Shown: positions 40,601 to 49,120 of the stretch, piece by piece | Position numbering within the stretch: the stretch's first letter is position 1 | Layout: each line of letters begins with the position of its first letter | Assembly (NCBI GenBank): GCA_977006965.1 | Contig: OZ345362.1 | Coordinates: 496,001 to 560,000 of the forward strand | Length of the DNA: 64,000 nucleotides | Direction: 5' to 3' | Origin: Phymatolithon calcareum | Lineage: Eukaryota > Rhodophyta > Florideophyceae > Hapalidiales | Notes under the pieces: model-generated | Databases searched by the model: none | Told to the model about the DNA's origin: nothing | The model's input: the letters and a program-made list of their open reading frames with translations, nothing else | Translations under genes and position numbers: made by a program

Positions 40601-40785
40601 TCGTTGTTTTTGAAGAGCTCCTCGACCATACGCGGCATTTCCGGAGAGCCGCCAACGTTAAATGTGCAGATCTTGATAGAAGGATTCAAGTTCATTGTGC
40701 AACGCATGAGGACGGGGAGCTTTGCGATGCCGTCGGGTTGTGCCTGATGTTGCTGGGGGGTAGGGCTTTTCTTTGTGGCCCGCAT
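37684..40785 (-). CDS. LINE-B ORF2: endonuclease plus reverse transcriptase
   Basis: The intact 1033-aa ORF2 drives target-primed reverse transcription. Residues about 35-250 are an APE-type endonuclease: TETW (69-72, catalytic Glu70), GDLNARHQHWD (170-180), SNIDLFA (216-222) and NGHLPV (243-248), where the usual SDH motif has become NGH. The RT lies at about 465-780: NYRPISLLS (528-536), DLSAAYD (591-597), GVPQGSPLSP (645-654) and catalytic FADD (683-686). The C-terminal region has LVQCRWEYAIHLTPWT and IRSRKHRLLAVKWFFGRFPP, blocks shared with the other LINE families. There is no RNase H. Overall layout is jockey/I-group-like. No stops or frameshifts. Confidence 0.93.
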   Translation of the reverse strand: MRATKKSPTPQQHQAQPDGIAKLPVLMRCTMNLNPSIKICTFNVGGSPEMPRMVEELFKNNEVDILGLTETWQKEDQSLRVPYNQVSTTRPCPPRAKPRGGVAILTRKGFPFKINVKFRHATDHAQLLVTMVAGINVAVAYLSPNTSRQETMEYLDLVQTHCRGKSVLMGDLNARHQHWDTKSKMRGRHLVQWAANSNWRIHTAQGATYRSTRGNSNIDLFATKSLDTTRVKSPNGIWDGIRNGHLPVAMDVDHRKPAPDKVESFISATVRKSEERAESAAKAMEIRGPRMLGELRCCRHKKGLDKWYEKFQRLVTKPWTNKHRRPPRFKPFWTRNLDRMAKERTRLYRKAKRTMRTEDWKTYKKFRNEMRAAIRKAKTGQYTKYIDDIEDQSPRKAMETLSKILRCKRKRRGINRALGAPVRPHMFTAHIANVCKTEKAWNPTLSHFAVSETLREGIKSAVRRAPRGKALGPDRIGVEMLQANPEMSGKLIVSLWEMCGKLKCIPTAWRRATLIPIYKKGVTHEAGNYRPISLLSQVRKIIDAAMDSAIRSRYKFHHFQLGFQRNKGTELAILRSTSTMKKGHRFVAVLDLSAAYDRVPRDILQKRVDKCLPADLAEMVRYLLKPSWITTAGDEEKKWLLIDRGVPQGSPLSPCLYNLFMDTFAVAMEKAPRHMSKHPAILFADDVQLQATNSDGMQWLLDTATSWATENGMTWNTKKGKSEVLIYPGLFKRKFRLSGQELHETRLLEYLGTTIDNTGVTHHATLNRINAAKGIIMGLKDLGVQAQGLATTKNIAMYKALVQCRWEYAIHLTPWTSSVEAQINQAEGLFYSVAFGNYAKRLHARMRALCRITPPKIRRAQLGEHFAQRLIRGKDEIEKEENYAEKEGDIQQAEMDIRYLQEHELLRGSTERAVRGLVTHKHESHRRRQEWIEKEEEKERKITVDTKEKVSPVLQIRSRKHRLLAVKWFFGRFPPRRAESYVEHFNEVAEENLKTLQRNLTSPRAEESWEKGTKTAIDKLLALEIHMLEEMIV

Positions 40786-41105
40786 AAATGTTCCGGTCCA
40801 GACTCCGGGTGAGGTCGCCGGGGCTGGTGTCCGTGTGCGGGTGATCTCTTCTCGTTTGTGGGTCCCTCTGGATCTTCAGTTTTGACTGGGTCGTACTGGT
40901 CTTCGCTAGAGTTCTCACTGTGGACTGCATCTCCTCCGTTTTCGCCGTTGTACTTCGCGTGTCGCGGTTTTCGGGATTTTTCTTGTCCTGATTCTGGTGC
41001 TCCAGTCGCCGCAGCTCGTGCTTCGCTTCGTTCTTTGCGGTCTGTCACCAACATTTCTTCCAGTTCAATCTGTTTTGCGGTGTCTTCTGACTCTTCCACC
41101 GCCAT
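40692..41105 (-). CDS. LINE-B ORF1 protein
   Basis: The 137-aa ORF starts at the first ATG after the element 5' end (MAVEESEDTAKQIELEEM). It is highly charged and rich in Glu, Lys, Pro and Ser, predicted mostly disordered after a short N-terminal helix. There is no CCHC knuckle, RRM or coiled-coil trimer motif of the kind usual for LINE ORF1 proteins, so an RNA-binding role is only assumed from position. It overlaps ORF2 by about 90 nt if ORF2 starts at 40785; a later ORF2 Met (MRCTMNLNPSIKIC) would shorten the overlap to about 16 nt. Confidence 0.6.
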   Translation of the reverse strand: MAVEESEDTAKQIELEEMLVTDRKERSEARAAATGAPESGQEKSRKPRHAKYNGENGGDAVHSENSSEDQYDPVKTEDPEGPTNEKRSPAHGHQPRRPHPESGPEHLCGPQRKALPPSNIRHNPTASQSSPSSCVAQ

Positions 41106-41257
41106 TTTTAGGGCCTCGTCTGCAAGGTTGGCGTTGACTCGGTATCCAAACACACTCTATCTGAACGTCGCGTGAAAATAACCATTCCATAATCGGCATT
41201 GTTACATCACGCCCTTTTCGAGAGGGCACTGACCTTCCTGAATCAAGTAGATTCTGC

Positions 41258-41420
41258 AAAATCATTGCGGTACTTGATCTCCAAGGAGTCCAACAGAAAG
41301 AGGAAAATTCCGTATGGTCTTCCGGCTTCCACCCCGGCAATCATCAGACTCCCGAAAACAGGACAACGCCAAGTAGCGGTAAAGTGGTCAGTCTGTCGGT
41401 TCCCCCCAGTGAGTCCAACG
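41258..41420 (+). mobile_element. LINE-C C-terminal fragment
   Basis: A plus-strand frame has SNRKRKIPYGLPASTPAIIRL and QVAVKWSVCRFPPVSP, matching LINE-C near 33.4-33.5 kb (RKRKIPYDRTRELPAILKF; LALQYACRRFPQV). It is truncated on both sides. Confidence 0.7.
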
Positions 41421-41480
41421 GGGGGGTATTTTGGGAGCTTTTAAAATAAATCAACATATTATGCTGATTTATTTTAAAAG
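41420..41480. repeat. Tail-to-tail junction of two LINE-D 3' ends
   Basis: GGGAGCTTTTAAAATAAATC at 41432-41451 on the plus strand is followed within about 10 bp by its inverted copy (GATTTATTTTAAAAGCTCCC, 41466-41485). Two LINE-D 3' ends face each other. Confidence 0.85.
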
Positions 41481-42157
41481 CTCCCAAATTCTCAATGTGA
41501 GTAACAGCGCAGCTTCTCGCTGTTTTCCATATTCATCTCTCTACTCGCCTTCTAATATCTCCTTAATCTGAATTTCTCTTCCTGCGAGGGCCCGAGTAAG
41601 TCTTTTGCATTCATATTCCGTTTCTTGGTCCATCTTCATAGACCGTAGTATACGTTGCAACACGATAAGCTCAACCACAGCACCAGTCCCAAAGTATTTC
41701 GCCAGAATGGATTTTCTCCACAAAGTAACTCTGTTGAAAATGACTCTCAGACATCTCATCCGCACAGTTCTGTCTCTTATATATAGCACTCCTGGTAGGT
41801 CGTTCGGTACGCCGATCGGGATTTTAACTGTCCGACCCTCTTCTTCCAACGACCAGACTTTGACTGTTGCTTGTAGGCGTCGCTTTTTTGACACCATACC
41901 TTCTTCTGCTTGTTTCTGAGCTTCTTTAAGGTGTTCTTCTTCCCCGAGATACCCAATGTCCTTTGATACGTCTTCCAGATCTTCTTCTTTTCCCTGGTAT
42001 TCTTCTGAAAGCTCCAGGAACCTCCTCCGTCTTATCAAGCTTAAGGCGAACCTTTCAGCCTGATGCATTCTCCATATCTGTGGGCTGGCGAGACGGCAGA
42101 GCAATCGCATCCTCTCCCTTTGATACTCGGCATATTTTCCGAAAACGTATCTGTAGC
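41461..42157 (-). mobile_element. LINE-D copy, 5'-truncated
   Basis: The minus-strand frame (42110-41541) is open: MRLLCRLASPQIWRMHQAERF, EEYQGKEEDLEDVSKDIGYL, KVWSLEEEGRTVKIPIGVPN, ILAKYFGTGAVVELIVLQRI and GREIQIKEILEGE-stop. It is about 95% identical to the copy at 42.8-44.2 kb. Homology stops sharply at about 42157, the 5' truncation point. Confidence 0.88.
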
Positions 42158-42778
42158 TCCAGCCTCATGTAGACACGCAATGATGCAGTGGCGCCAGAAG
42201 CTGCAGGAATAGGCGACCTAAATTCCGACATAGTTCTGCGAGCAGGAAGCACGCAATAGGCTTCCAGCAAAACCCTTAGCTGGAAGGCAATGGGAAGCCT
42301 ATTTAAGCAGTTCCCCCTTCGTAGTTTTAGTAGAGACCATCTCACCATCTCGTCGGAGAGAGATCACCCCTTTTCAAGATAAACCATTCTTCATCTTTTC
42401 ACCACCAGTGATTACACTCAGCATTTTGATCGTTTTCGGCAAGCGGCAGTGAGTCCAACACTTCTGGTGGACAAGCTCGGTGATACCGTAGAAAGCCTCA
42501 TGTATATTCTCGAGTAGTACCTCTGAAGATATCAGCTCATCCAATAGGAGATTATTATCACGGAAAAGCGCTCGACCAGTTATTTTTCTTCACCTTCGTC
42601 TTTTACAATATGAAATAGACAACGCGTCAATAGAGCTGCGACACTGAGCCTTATAGGAAGTCTGACAAGTGGTCCCCCAAGCTTTTCCCGCCACCCTTGT
42701 TCCAGGGGAGGGTTTTTTGCAGCTAGGGCTACGACGTTAACCCGGGTTACACTGATTTGAGTAGATTAGCGAAGCTGA
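42158..42778. other. Spacer between two LINE-D copies
   Basis: No coding region is recognised. There is a short inverted duplication GCAATAGGCTTCC / GGAAGCCTATT near 42250-42305. Confidence 0.4.
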
Positions 42779-44187
42779 TATATGTTGATTTATTTTAAAA
42801 GCTCCCAAATCCTCAATGTGAGTAACAGGGTAGCTTCTCGTTGTTTTCGATACTCATCTCTCTACTCTCCTTCTAATATCTCCTTAATTCGAATTTCTCT
42901 CCCTATGAGGGCCCGAGTAAGTCTTTTGCATTCATATTCCGTTTCTTGGTCCATCTTCATAGACCGTAGTATACGTTGCAACACGATAAGCTCAACCACA
43001 GCACCAGTCCCAAAGTATTTCGCCAGAATGGATTTTCTCCACAAAGTAACTCTGTTGAAAATGACTCTCAGACATCTCAACCGCACAGTTCTGTCTCTTA
43101 TATATAGCACTCCTGGTAGGTCGTTCGGTACGCCGATCGGGATTTTAACTGTCCGACCCTCTTCTTCCAACGACCAGACCTTGACTGTTTCTTGTAGGCG
43201 TCGCTTTTTTGACACCATACCTTCTTCCGCTTGTTTCTGAGCTTCTTTAAGGTGTTCTTCTTCCCCGAGATACCCAATGTCCTTTGATACGTCTTCCAGA
43301 TCTTCTTCTTTTCCCTGGTATTCTTCTGAAATCTCCAGGAACCTCCTCCGTCTTATCAAGCTTAAGGCGAACCTTTCAGCCTGATGCATTCTCCTCATCT
43401 GTGGGCTGGCGAGACGACAGAGCACTCGCATTCTCTCCCTTCGATACTCGGCATATTTTCCGAAGACGTATCTGTAGAAAAGACCTTCTGCTGCTTCAAT
43501 TGCCGATAGTAGTCGTTTCGTGATCGGTGTCAGGTGAATAGCATACTCCCATTTGGGGAGAATCAACGACTTGAAAATCCTGATGCACGTGGTTGGTTGG
43601 AGTCCTCTGACGTTCAAGCCAATTTGGCGGAGTTTGTGTATGCATCCCATCGCATTCCGAACTCTTGAGATTGCTGTATCGTCGGTGACTCCGTTGTTGT
43701 TCATACTGATCCCGAGGTAGGACAGTCTCCAGGCCTGGTGCAGCTCTTTTCCTGCAAGGAAGAATTTCTTCTTTGGGAGTCCTTTCTACTTAAGGACCTC
43801 GCTCTTTCCTGGCTTCGTGTTCCATTTCATGTAGTTCTTGGCTGCCCACTTCGTAGATATGTCCAATAGTACTTGCAATCCTTTTGCATTCTTTGCCTGA
43901 AGAAGAACGTCATCCGCAAATAGCTGCGCTGGATGGTCAGACACTGTTCTTGTTACTTGGGCGGCAGCTTCCGCGAACGTATCCATGAATATGTTATATA
44001 GGCACGGACTAAGCGGGGAGCCCTGCGGAACACCTCGGTCGATAATGCACCATGTTTTCGTTTCATCTCCTGCCGACGTGATCCACGACGGGATTAGCGA
44101 AGCTTCTGTCGCCAGAATAGTAAGTTTGTAGTCTTGGTTCGATAGACACGTGGACAGTAAGGTTTTGCATGGGAAAGCACCAAACAT
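42779..44187 (-). mobile_element. LINE-D, longest copy, RT to 3' end
   Basis: The minus-strand element starts inside RT (ILATEASLIPSWITSAGDE) and runs through GVPQGSPLSPCLYNIFMD and LFADDVLLQAKNAKG to a stop after KSEVLK (near 43788). The same frame then continues via LAGKELHQAWRLSYLGI to ILEGE-stop at 42862. Only this single stop disrupts about 440 codons. The tail is GGGAGCTTTTAAAATAAATC. The 5' end is truncated at about 44187. Confidence 0.9.
42862..43704 (-). pseudogene. LINE-D ORF2 C-terminal part
   Basis: This 280-codon frame follows the RT thumb (SMNNNGVTDDTAISRVRNAM) and contains LILPKWEYAIHLTPI, YRYVFGKYAEYRRERMRVL and the EEGRTVKIPIGVPND block specific to family D. Unlike A and B it lacks the KSRKHRxLAVKW block, and instead has LWRKSILAKYFGTGAVVEL. 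The RT core is upstream at 43786-44187. Confidence 0.85.
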
Positions 44188-44227
44188 CCATGGGTAGAAG
44201 AGAACTAGCTTGCACTTACTTTTTTTT

Positions 44228-44335
44228 ATTGCAAGTTTTTTTTAAAGCCCCGCAGTCATACGAATATATGGACAAGCCTTCCTCAGGTGCAGCTTACACT
44301 TACTGCGCGGTATCATCGTATGATAGCTTTACGTA
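44228..44335 (-). mobile_element. Diverged LINE-C 3' end
   Basis: GCAAGTTTTTTTTAAAGCCCCGCAG and ACAAGCCTTCCTCAGGTGCAG match the reverse complement of the LINE-C 3' UTR at 33.83-33.93 kb. Confidence 0.6.
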
Positions 44336-44860
44336 GATGTACACTTTCGTATAGTCGACGATGTCGACGCGGCGGAGAAAGAGGGCATCAAGTTCAGTCC
44401 ATTTCCATCGTCAAGGTAAAGTCCTTTTCATTCATCCCACCATCTTGGTGAAGAACCAACGTTCGCCACGAGCGGGAGGCGAGACCCCGTACCTTACGTC
44501 GCGAGTAGGGGAGACACCAGCTAGCGATCCGATGATCGGTTGGCATCTCTGCGAAACGAAGTAGTGACCCGACGAGCCTTGCGTTTGGCACGTGTAGGTT
44601 ACCGGCCCAAGTTCTATCCCCGTTCACGACCAGAGTCCGTTCCCGCTCCACCCCTTGTACTACAAGTGAATCGTAGCGATATACGGTTCGTTACCCGCGA
44701 ACGTCGTAATTAGCGGTCCGCGGCTTACCATCTTGAAGACCAGCGACAGATACAAAGAGCGCAGTGGCTGAAATGCATCTCCCTTGCAATTTCATGAGTG
44801 TTTCTGAGAGCGTTTAATAAATTCCGAATTCGGAAAAAACTTCCTAATTCGATTGCCATG
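44336..44860. other. 3' flank of the two-exon Cys-rich gene
   Basis: No supported gene. The polyadenylation region of the minus-strand gene at 44872 lies here: TTTAATAAATTCC at 44813-44825 is on the plus strand, and no AATAAA is evident on the minus strand. Confidence 0.35.
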
Positions 44861-44871
44861 GCTCCTTGAAA

Positions 44872-46825
44872 CTAAACTGCCTCTCTATTTGGCACGCAAG
44901 CCTTCTTGTTGATGCAGGTAAGTCCGCTTGAGCATCCGATATTCTCATCGGGGGAGCAATACTGGAACAAGGTTGCTTCAACTTGGCAAGCGAATGACTT
45001 CCATTTTAGAAGGCATTTTGCCGGTTGGTACTCATTCTTCCCAACCACGCAAGTCGATTTCTTGGGATCGCACCACTCTCCGACTTTAACTGCCTTCTTA
45101 GGATCGTAGCACGTTCTTTTCAACAGGAAGTCGTTTGGGTCACTGGGACTGCACTTCAAATCCCCCTTGCATGCGTTATCCTTTTCACATTTCGCACCAA
45201 TGCCCGCAACGGGACGGCACCTCTTGATGCCCGCCCATTCAAGTCCCCGCGTGCATTCAGTTCCTTTCGCGCACACCTGATATAGGAAACGAAGTTAGAC
45301 GAGAAGGGCAAAGACGTAGTTCCTCCCCATGAAATAGAAGCAGAGTGGCCAAGATACTTACAATTGTTTTTGACGCCGTGGTTGAGCACATTTCCCACGG
45401 ACCTGCAACATCCGATTGCAGTTGGCATGACTTTCTCCCGTCCAGCATCTTACATGCAAGTCCAGGGGCACACGCCCGAGAAGTGCAATCCACAGAGATT
45501 CCTGAATATAAAGGTGAAACCTCTGGTTCTTTTTCAGCTTTTTGGCACTTGTTGTTTATACAAAACGATCCCTCGACGCAGGCGGTAGAACATCTATTTG
45601 TGCAGTCACCCCCAATTGGCACCGTTGACATACAATACGCAAGAGGGGGAGGCGGATACCTCATGACTTCTGCTGGCACAATTCCAGGACCCGCTATGCA
45701 AGTCTTTCCTGTCTCGCAAATGGCATACTCGGCTTGATTACAAATGTGTCCCAGCTTGACAATTTCGCGGACATGGGAGCAAACGTCAGTGCCGAACGGA
45801 ATCTTCTTTGTAGTGGACAGGGTTCGTCGGCACTCCAACGGCGCTCCTGCAGATTTCACGCTACAAAAACTGAAATGCGACCCGCGGGTACAAGGTTCAC
45901 CAAGCTTGGATTTCTGTACGCAAACGAATTTTCCATTGAACTTTTCGCATCGCAACTTTCTGCGGGCATCGCAAAGATCCGCCGCAGGATCGCAAGCTTG
46001 TCCAGGTTTGCGAAGAAGATCGGATTCCGTGACACAGATGCCTTGGTTGTACCCTGGGTTCTGCTGGACGTTGCAGATGGCATCATCGATTCTTTCGCGT
46101 CTGTGTACGAGGTGTGCCTCGCATTGGCGAGAATCACTGCACGATTGCCCGATTTGTCGGCGGTCCATGCAAACGCTTTCCTGGCTCGTGCCGTTACTGA
46201 GACGCAGGCAGTATCCGGCACATTCGAAATTGTCGGCGGCGCGATCGCAAGGTTCTCCAGTTAACTTCTTCTTCGTGCACGTGCCTTCGTAATCTTGAGG
46301 CCCCTGAGGAAATTGCACGTTCTTGCAATAGAACCCGGCTTCCTGATTACAATCCCTGTCGTGTATGCACTTTTCGCCGGCAATACCTGTATTTGTGATT
46401 GCTCTGCAACGCGGGTCTTTTTGGGAACATATCAAATTGCCGACACATGGGTAAGTAGCCGTTGGAGGACAAGTAGCACCTTCCGGAATTTTGGATTTGC
46501 ATACGGGATCTGCTCCAGATGGAGGGAAGGCGCAGTACAGACCTTCCGCACAGTTACCTCCCCCAATTTGGCATTTCTCGTTTGGTCCTAGACGAGGCAT
46601 GCATCGACGGGATGTGGCATCACACGGGACGAATCCGTATGCGCAATCGTAATCGTGGGTGCCCCGAGGGTGGTTGCAGAATTTGGAAATTGGGCATTCC
46701 ATATTGCTCATGCATTGGTCGGTGTACGCTTCGGCCGGCGAGGCAGCGGAAGTCTGAGCGGCAGAGACGAAAATAGATCCGAAGACGACAACCGTAGCGA
46801 AGAGCAGCGAATAGAAGAGAGTCAT
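44872..46825 (-). CDS. Secreted Cys-rich multi-module protein, two exons
   Basis: Join of exon 1 (46825-45362) and exon 2 (45276-44872), 622 aa. The 85-nt intron (45361-45277) has GTAAGT and ATATCAG and is phase 0; it joins SKTI to VCAKGTEC without changing frame. The start is chosen at the Met opening a signal peptide (MTLFYSLLFATVVVFGSIFVSAA); an upstream in-frame extension lacks sense. After it come about ten repeated modules of the form GxxC...CxxGLxC...CxxK (CAEGLYCAFPPSGADPVCKS; CVEGSFCINNKCQ; CSSGLTCINKKACVPN), resembling Dickkopf N-terminal/colipase-like disulfide units. There is no C-terminal anchor. It is probably extracellular; function unknown. The smaller Cys-rich protein at 5.4 kb is similar in style but membrane-anchored. 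Confidence 0.85.
45277..45361 (-). other. Spliceosomal intron, 85 nt
   Basis: The donor is ATT|GTAAGTATC and the acceptor is TATATCAG|GTGTGC. The intron contains in-frame stops in the joined reading, and removal links two Cys-rich halves in phase 0. It is the only well supported intron in the window. Confidence 0.85.
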
Positions 46826-47834
46826 GTTTTGTTGTGGCGTGAAACTTCGCACACACGGGGGGCACTGGTTGAAGGCGGAAGGGGTGTGGAATGGCGATAC
46901 AGGCAAGCAGTGGAGCCTGCCGAGTCGCCCTGCTGTGCTTAGCTCATACTGAAATTGCAGGCTACTGTACTGCACAAAACGCACAAGTTCATTTCTGGAC
47001 AACATCGTTTGAAACGGTCCCTTCTGGTGTTGAACTATACCGACCCCTGCATAAAAATTCTGCGGTATTACTGTTGGCATGGCCAATCTCTGCGCGTGCG
47101 TACAAAGGCCCGAAGTTTTAAACTCAAATGTTTAAACCAGCGACACGTTTATCGGAACCAGCAGCGGTCACTTTGACACTGTTCAATTAGCACAAAAAGG
47201 CCCGGCGTCCTCACACTCTAGCGTCCTACTTCATACAGTAGTACGTCAGCTCCAACTGGCGCACTACTGTAAAGTAGCTTGTGAAATGCACGGATTGAGA
47301 CACAGATAGCTCTCCCTTAAGCCTTCGTGCAGGTGTTGATGCAAAGAGTGTACTGCACAATTCGGCTCACACTCAATGATGCGTTTTGCTCAGCATGACA
47401 TTCGTCCGACTGAATATCCTTGAGCGTTCAGGACTCCACAGAGTTATTGCTTCGTTGCATTGAACAGCATTCCACTTGTCCTTGAGGAAGTCTGTACTCG
47501 ATCTTGCAGTGCGACAGATGCTGTGCTAGCGCGCATGCGTGTTCAACGGCAGGGCCAGACCCGAGCGACCTTTCTTTGTAGAATGTTTATTGGCTATAAT
47601 TTTGCAATTGTAACCACTTGAGCACGACATAAGAGACGTCAAACGCTAGATGTACCTGATGTGCCAACTGACGTCGGTAGGACACACGCCAGATCTTCCT
47701 GTAATGCACGCACCCGCGCGCGACACAGCATCCTCTAGTTTGCTGCGAAGGTAGGAGTGCCTACAGGGACGTCCACGAGGCAGAGAATGCGCCCAAGCGA
47801 TACCTTTCTCTTCTCCGGTCCGGATTGCGATAAA
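46826..47834. other. Intergenic
   Basis: Promoter side of the two-exon Cys-rich gene; no further gene or repeat recognised. Confidence 0.4.
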
Positions 47835-48010
47835 ATCACAAAAAACTCTCATTATTTGCCTTTCTCTATTGCGGAAAGATCGCTCTTACGGAACGCGAGA
47901 GCCTGAAGTTGTTCTGTAATAGCTTCTCATTGTTCAGAAATTTGAGTATGGCTCGGGGTTTCCTGAGGCATAGCTTCACGGGTTTTTGTACCCACTGTAC
48001 CAACAAACTT
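47835..48010 (-). mobile_element. RH element copy 4: 3' fragment
   Basis: The reverse complement reads ATACTCAAATTTCTGAACAATGAGAA at about 47925-47950, matching the codons for VLKFLNNEK in RH copy 2 (26950-26975), and continues to CTTTCCGCAATAGAGAAAG, the RH 3' tail. Confidence 0.7.
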
Positions 48011-48049
48011 ATGTCTGGAGACGGAGCGTCCACCAAAACGTAAAATCAG

Positions 48050-48200
48050 GTTTTTTTTGAGCAAAGTTTATTTAAAAGCCCCACAGACTTCCGAAGATAT
48101 GAGCAAGGCTTCCTCAGTTGCTACCTACCTTTGTGTAGCTTACGAAAACGCACCGCCAGAGGGGCTGGCGGAAAAACTTAGGATCTCAAATATCCCATCT
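48050..48200 (-). mobile_element. LINE-C 3' end fragment
   Basis: It is the reverse complement of the LINE-C 3' UTR at 33.80-33.94 kb: AAAGTTTATTTAAAAGCCCC, ACAGACTTCCGAAGATATG and CTACCTACCTTTGTGTAGCT are shared nearly exactly. Confidence 0.85.
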
Positions 48201-48344
48201 AAATTGCAGAACTCCTGTATTGTTCGCCGTAGACGACCCACGGTAGCGAGGCGTCATTGTGTGTTCTTTGTGCCACATTTGCAGCTCGGTGATCAGTGCA
48301 CCGAGCTCGTTTGACAGCTGATCCGATAGCATGTCGTAACCGCG

Positions 48345-49120
48345 CATAGCACGTGGCGCGGTACTCGCGTAAGTCCCTATTGATTAAGGGCATTGACATC
48401 GTCTCTATAGACGCTCTGCCGGCAGCGGCATACAGCTGGTATTTTAGGTATTCTCTGGAAACCGACTTCTTGCTCGGTGTTGCACGTCTCCTCCACTTCC
48501 GCCGCCGTGCTCGCTCCTCGGCTGTTTGCTCCGCGCAACGTATCCTCTCATAGGTGTCACGAAGGCTTCTGCGTTGCTCCTGCCAGTGCGCCTGCTTACT
48601 GTTAAAGCAGTCTTTTTTTCACGCATTGGTTGGTTGACGCCTAGCTGTCTCCGATTACAGCAGCCCCTCGTGGGGATCGGCTTTACGCGGTACTTGAATT
48701 GGCACGCGCTCGGAGCAATTGCACAAAGGAAATAACTGAGCATGGCACGCGGCGTGGTACTTACCTAAGTCCCTATCGGGTAGGGGCGTTGACATCGTCA
48801 CTATAGATGATTTTGCGGTAGCGGCATACCGCTTATCTTGAAACCGAGTTCTTTCTCGGTGTTTCAGGTGTTCTCTTGAGATCGACTTCTTCCTCGATGT
48901 TGCAAGTCTTCTCCATTCCCGGTGTCGCGCTCGTTTCTTGGTTGTTTGATCCGTGTCGCGTAGCCTCGCATGAAAGCTTCTGCGTTGCTCCTGCCAGTGC
49001 GCCTGCTTCCTGTTGAAGCAGTCTTTTTTTTTACACATTGGTTGGTTGACGCCTAGCTGTCTCCGGTTACAGCAGCCCCTCGCGGGGATCGGCCTTGCGC
49101 GGCACATGGCTTGTGCTCGA
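48345..49120. repeat. Tandem duplication, about 390-bp unit
   Basis: Two copies, 48345-48735 and 48740-49120, share long blocks: GTAAGTCCCTAT, CATTGACATCGTC, CTTCTGCGTTGCTCCTGCCA, GTGCGCCTGCTT, TTGGTTGGTTGACGCCTAGC and ACAGCAGCCCCTCG.GGGGAT. They differ by about 20% and small indels. No terminal repeats or intact ORF were seen; the minus strand encodes a similar Arg/Gln-rich peptide in both units (CNRRQLGVNQPM). The class is unknown. Confidence 0.75.

Larger units (their letters stand above)
37574..41134 (-). mobile_element. Full-length LINE-B with two open ORFs
   Basis: A complete 3.56-kb non-LTR retrotransposon sits on the minus strand between 13-bp duplications TGACTCGGTATCC (37561-37573 and 41135-41147). 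The 5' UTR is only about 29 nt, followed by ORF1 (41105-40692) and an overlapping ORF2 (40785-37684). The 3' UTR of about 110 nt ends GCTTCTAAAATAAAAATC then TACAATTTCCCC. Both ORFs are open, and the TSD is perfect, so this is the youngest-looking element here and could be a source copy for the B fragments at 25.1, 29.8, 32.8 and 63.8 kb. Confidence 0.95.
35680..41257 (-). mobile_element. RH element copy 3, split by LINE-A3 and full-length LINE-B
   Basis: Three minus-strand pieces form one RH copy. They are 41257-41135 (VTMPIMEWLFSRDVQIECVWIPS), 37573-37168 (RIPSHCGVAKNEAADELARR, LTLEAVR, HQLIVNCSPV, VCKMCPYGVKEIVEHLILHC) and 35826-35680 (KTVVNLCRERTVEILQYLNN and a tail with ATTAAAGAAAGAAAG). 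Block order and sequence match RH copy 2 at 26.2-27.0 kb. The cuts coincide exactly with the TSDs of the two inserted LINEs, so RH was here first. Confidence 0.85.

Noticed and set aside
37649-40812. Many plus-strand frames of 80-260 aa
   Set aside because: All lie antisense to the intact LINE-B ORF2.
45734-46292. Two plus-strand frames of about 180 aa
   Set aside because: Antisense to the Cys-rich gene, whose frame has a signal peptide, repeated Cys spacing and a consistent splice junction.
48345-49120. CRISPR-like or satellite array
   Set aside because: Only two long units, no short regular spacers, and the context is eukaryotic.
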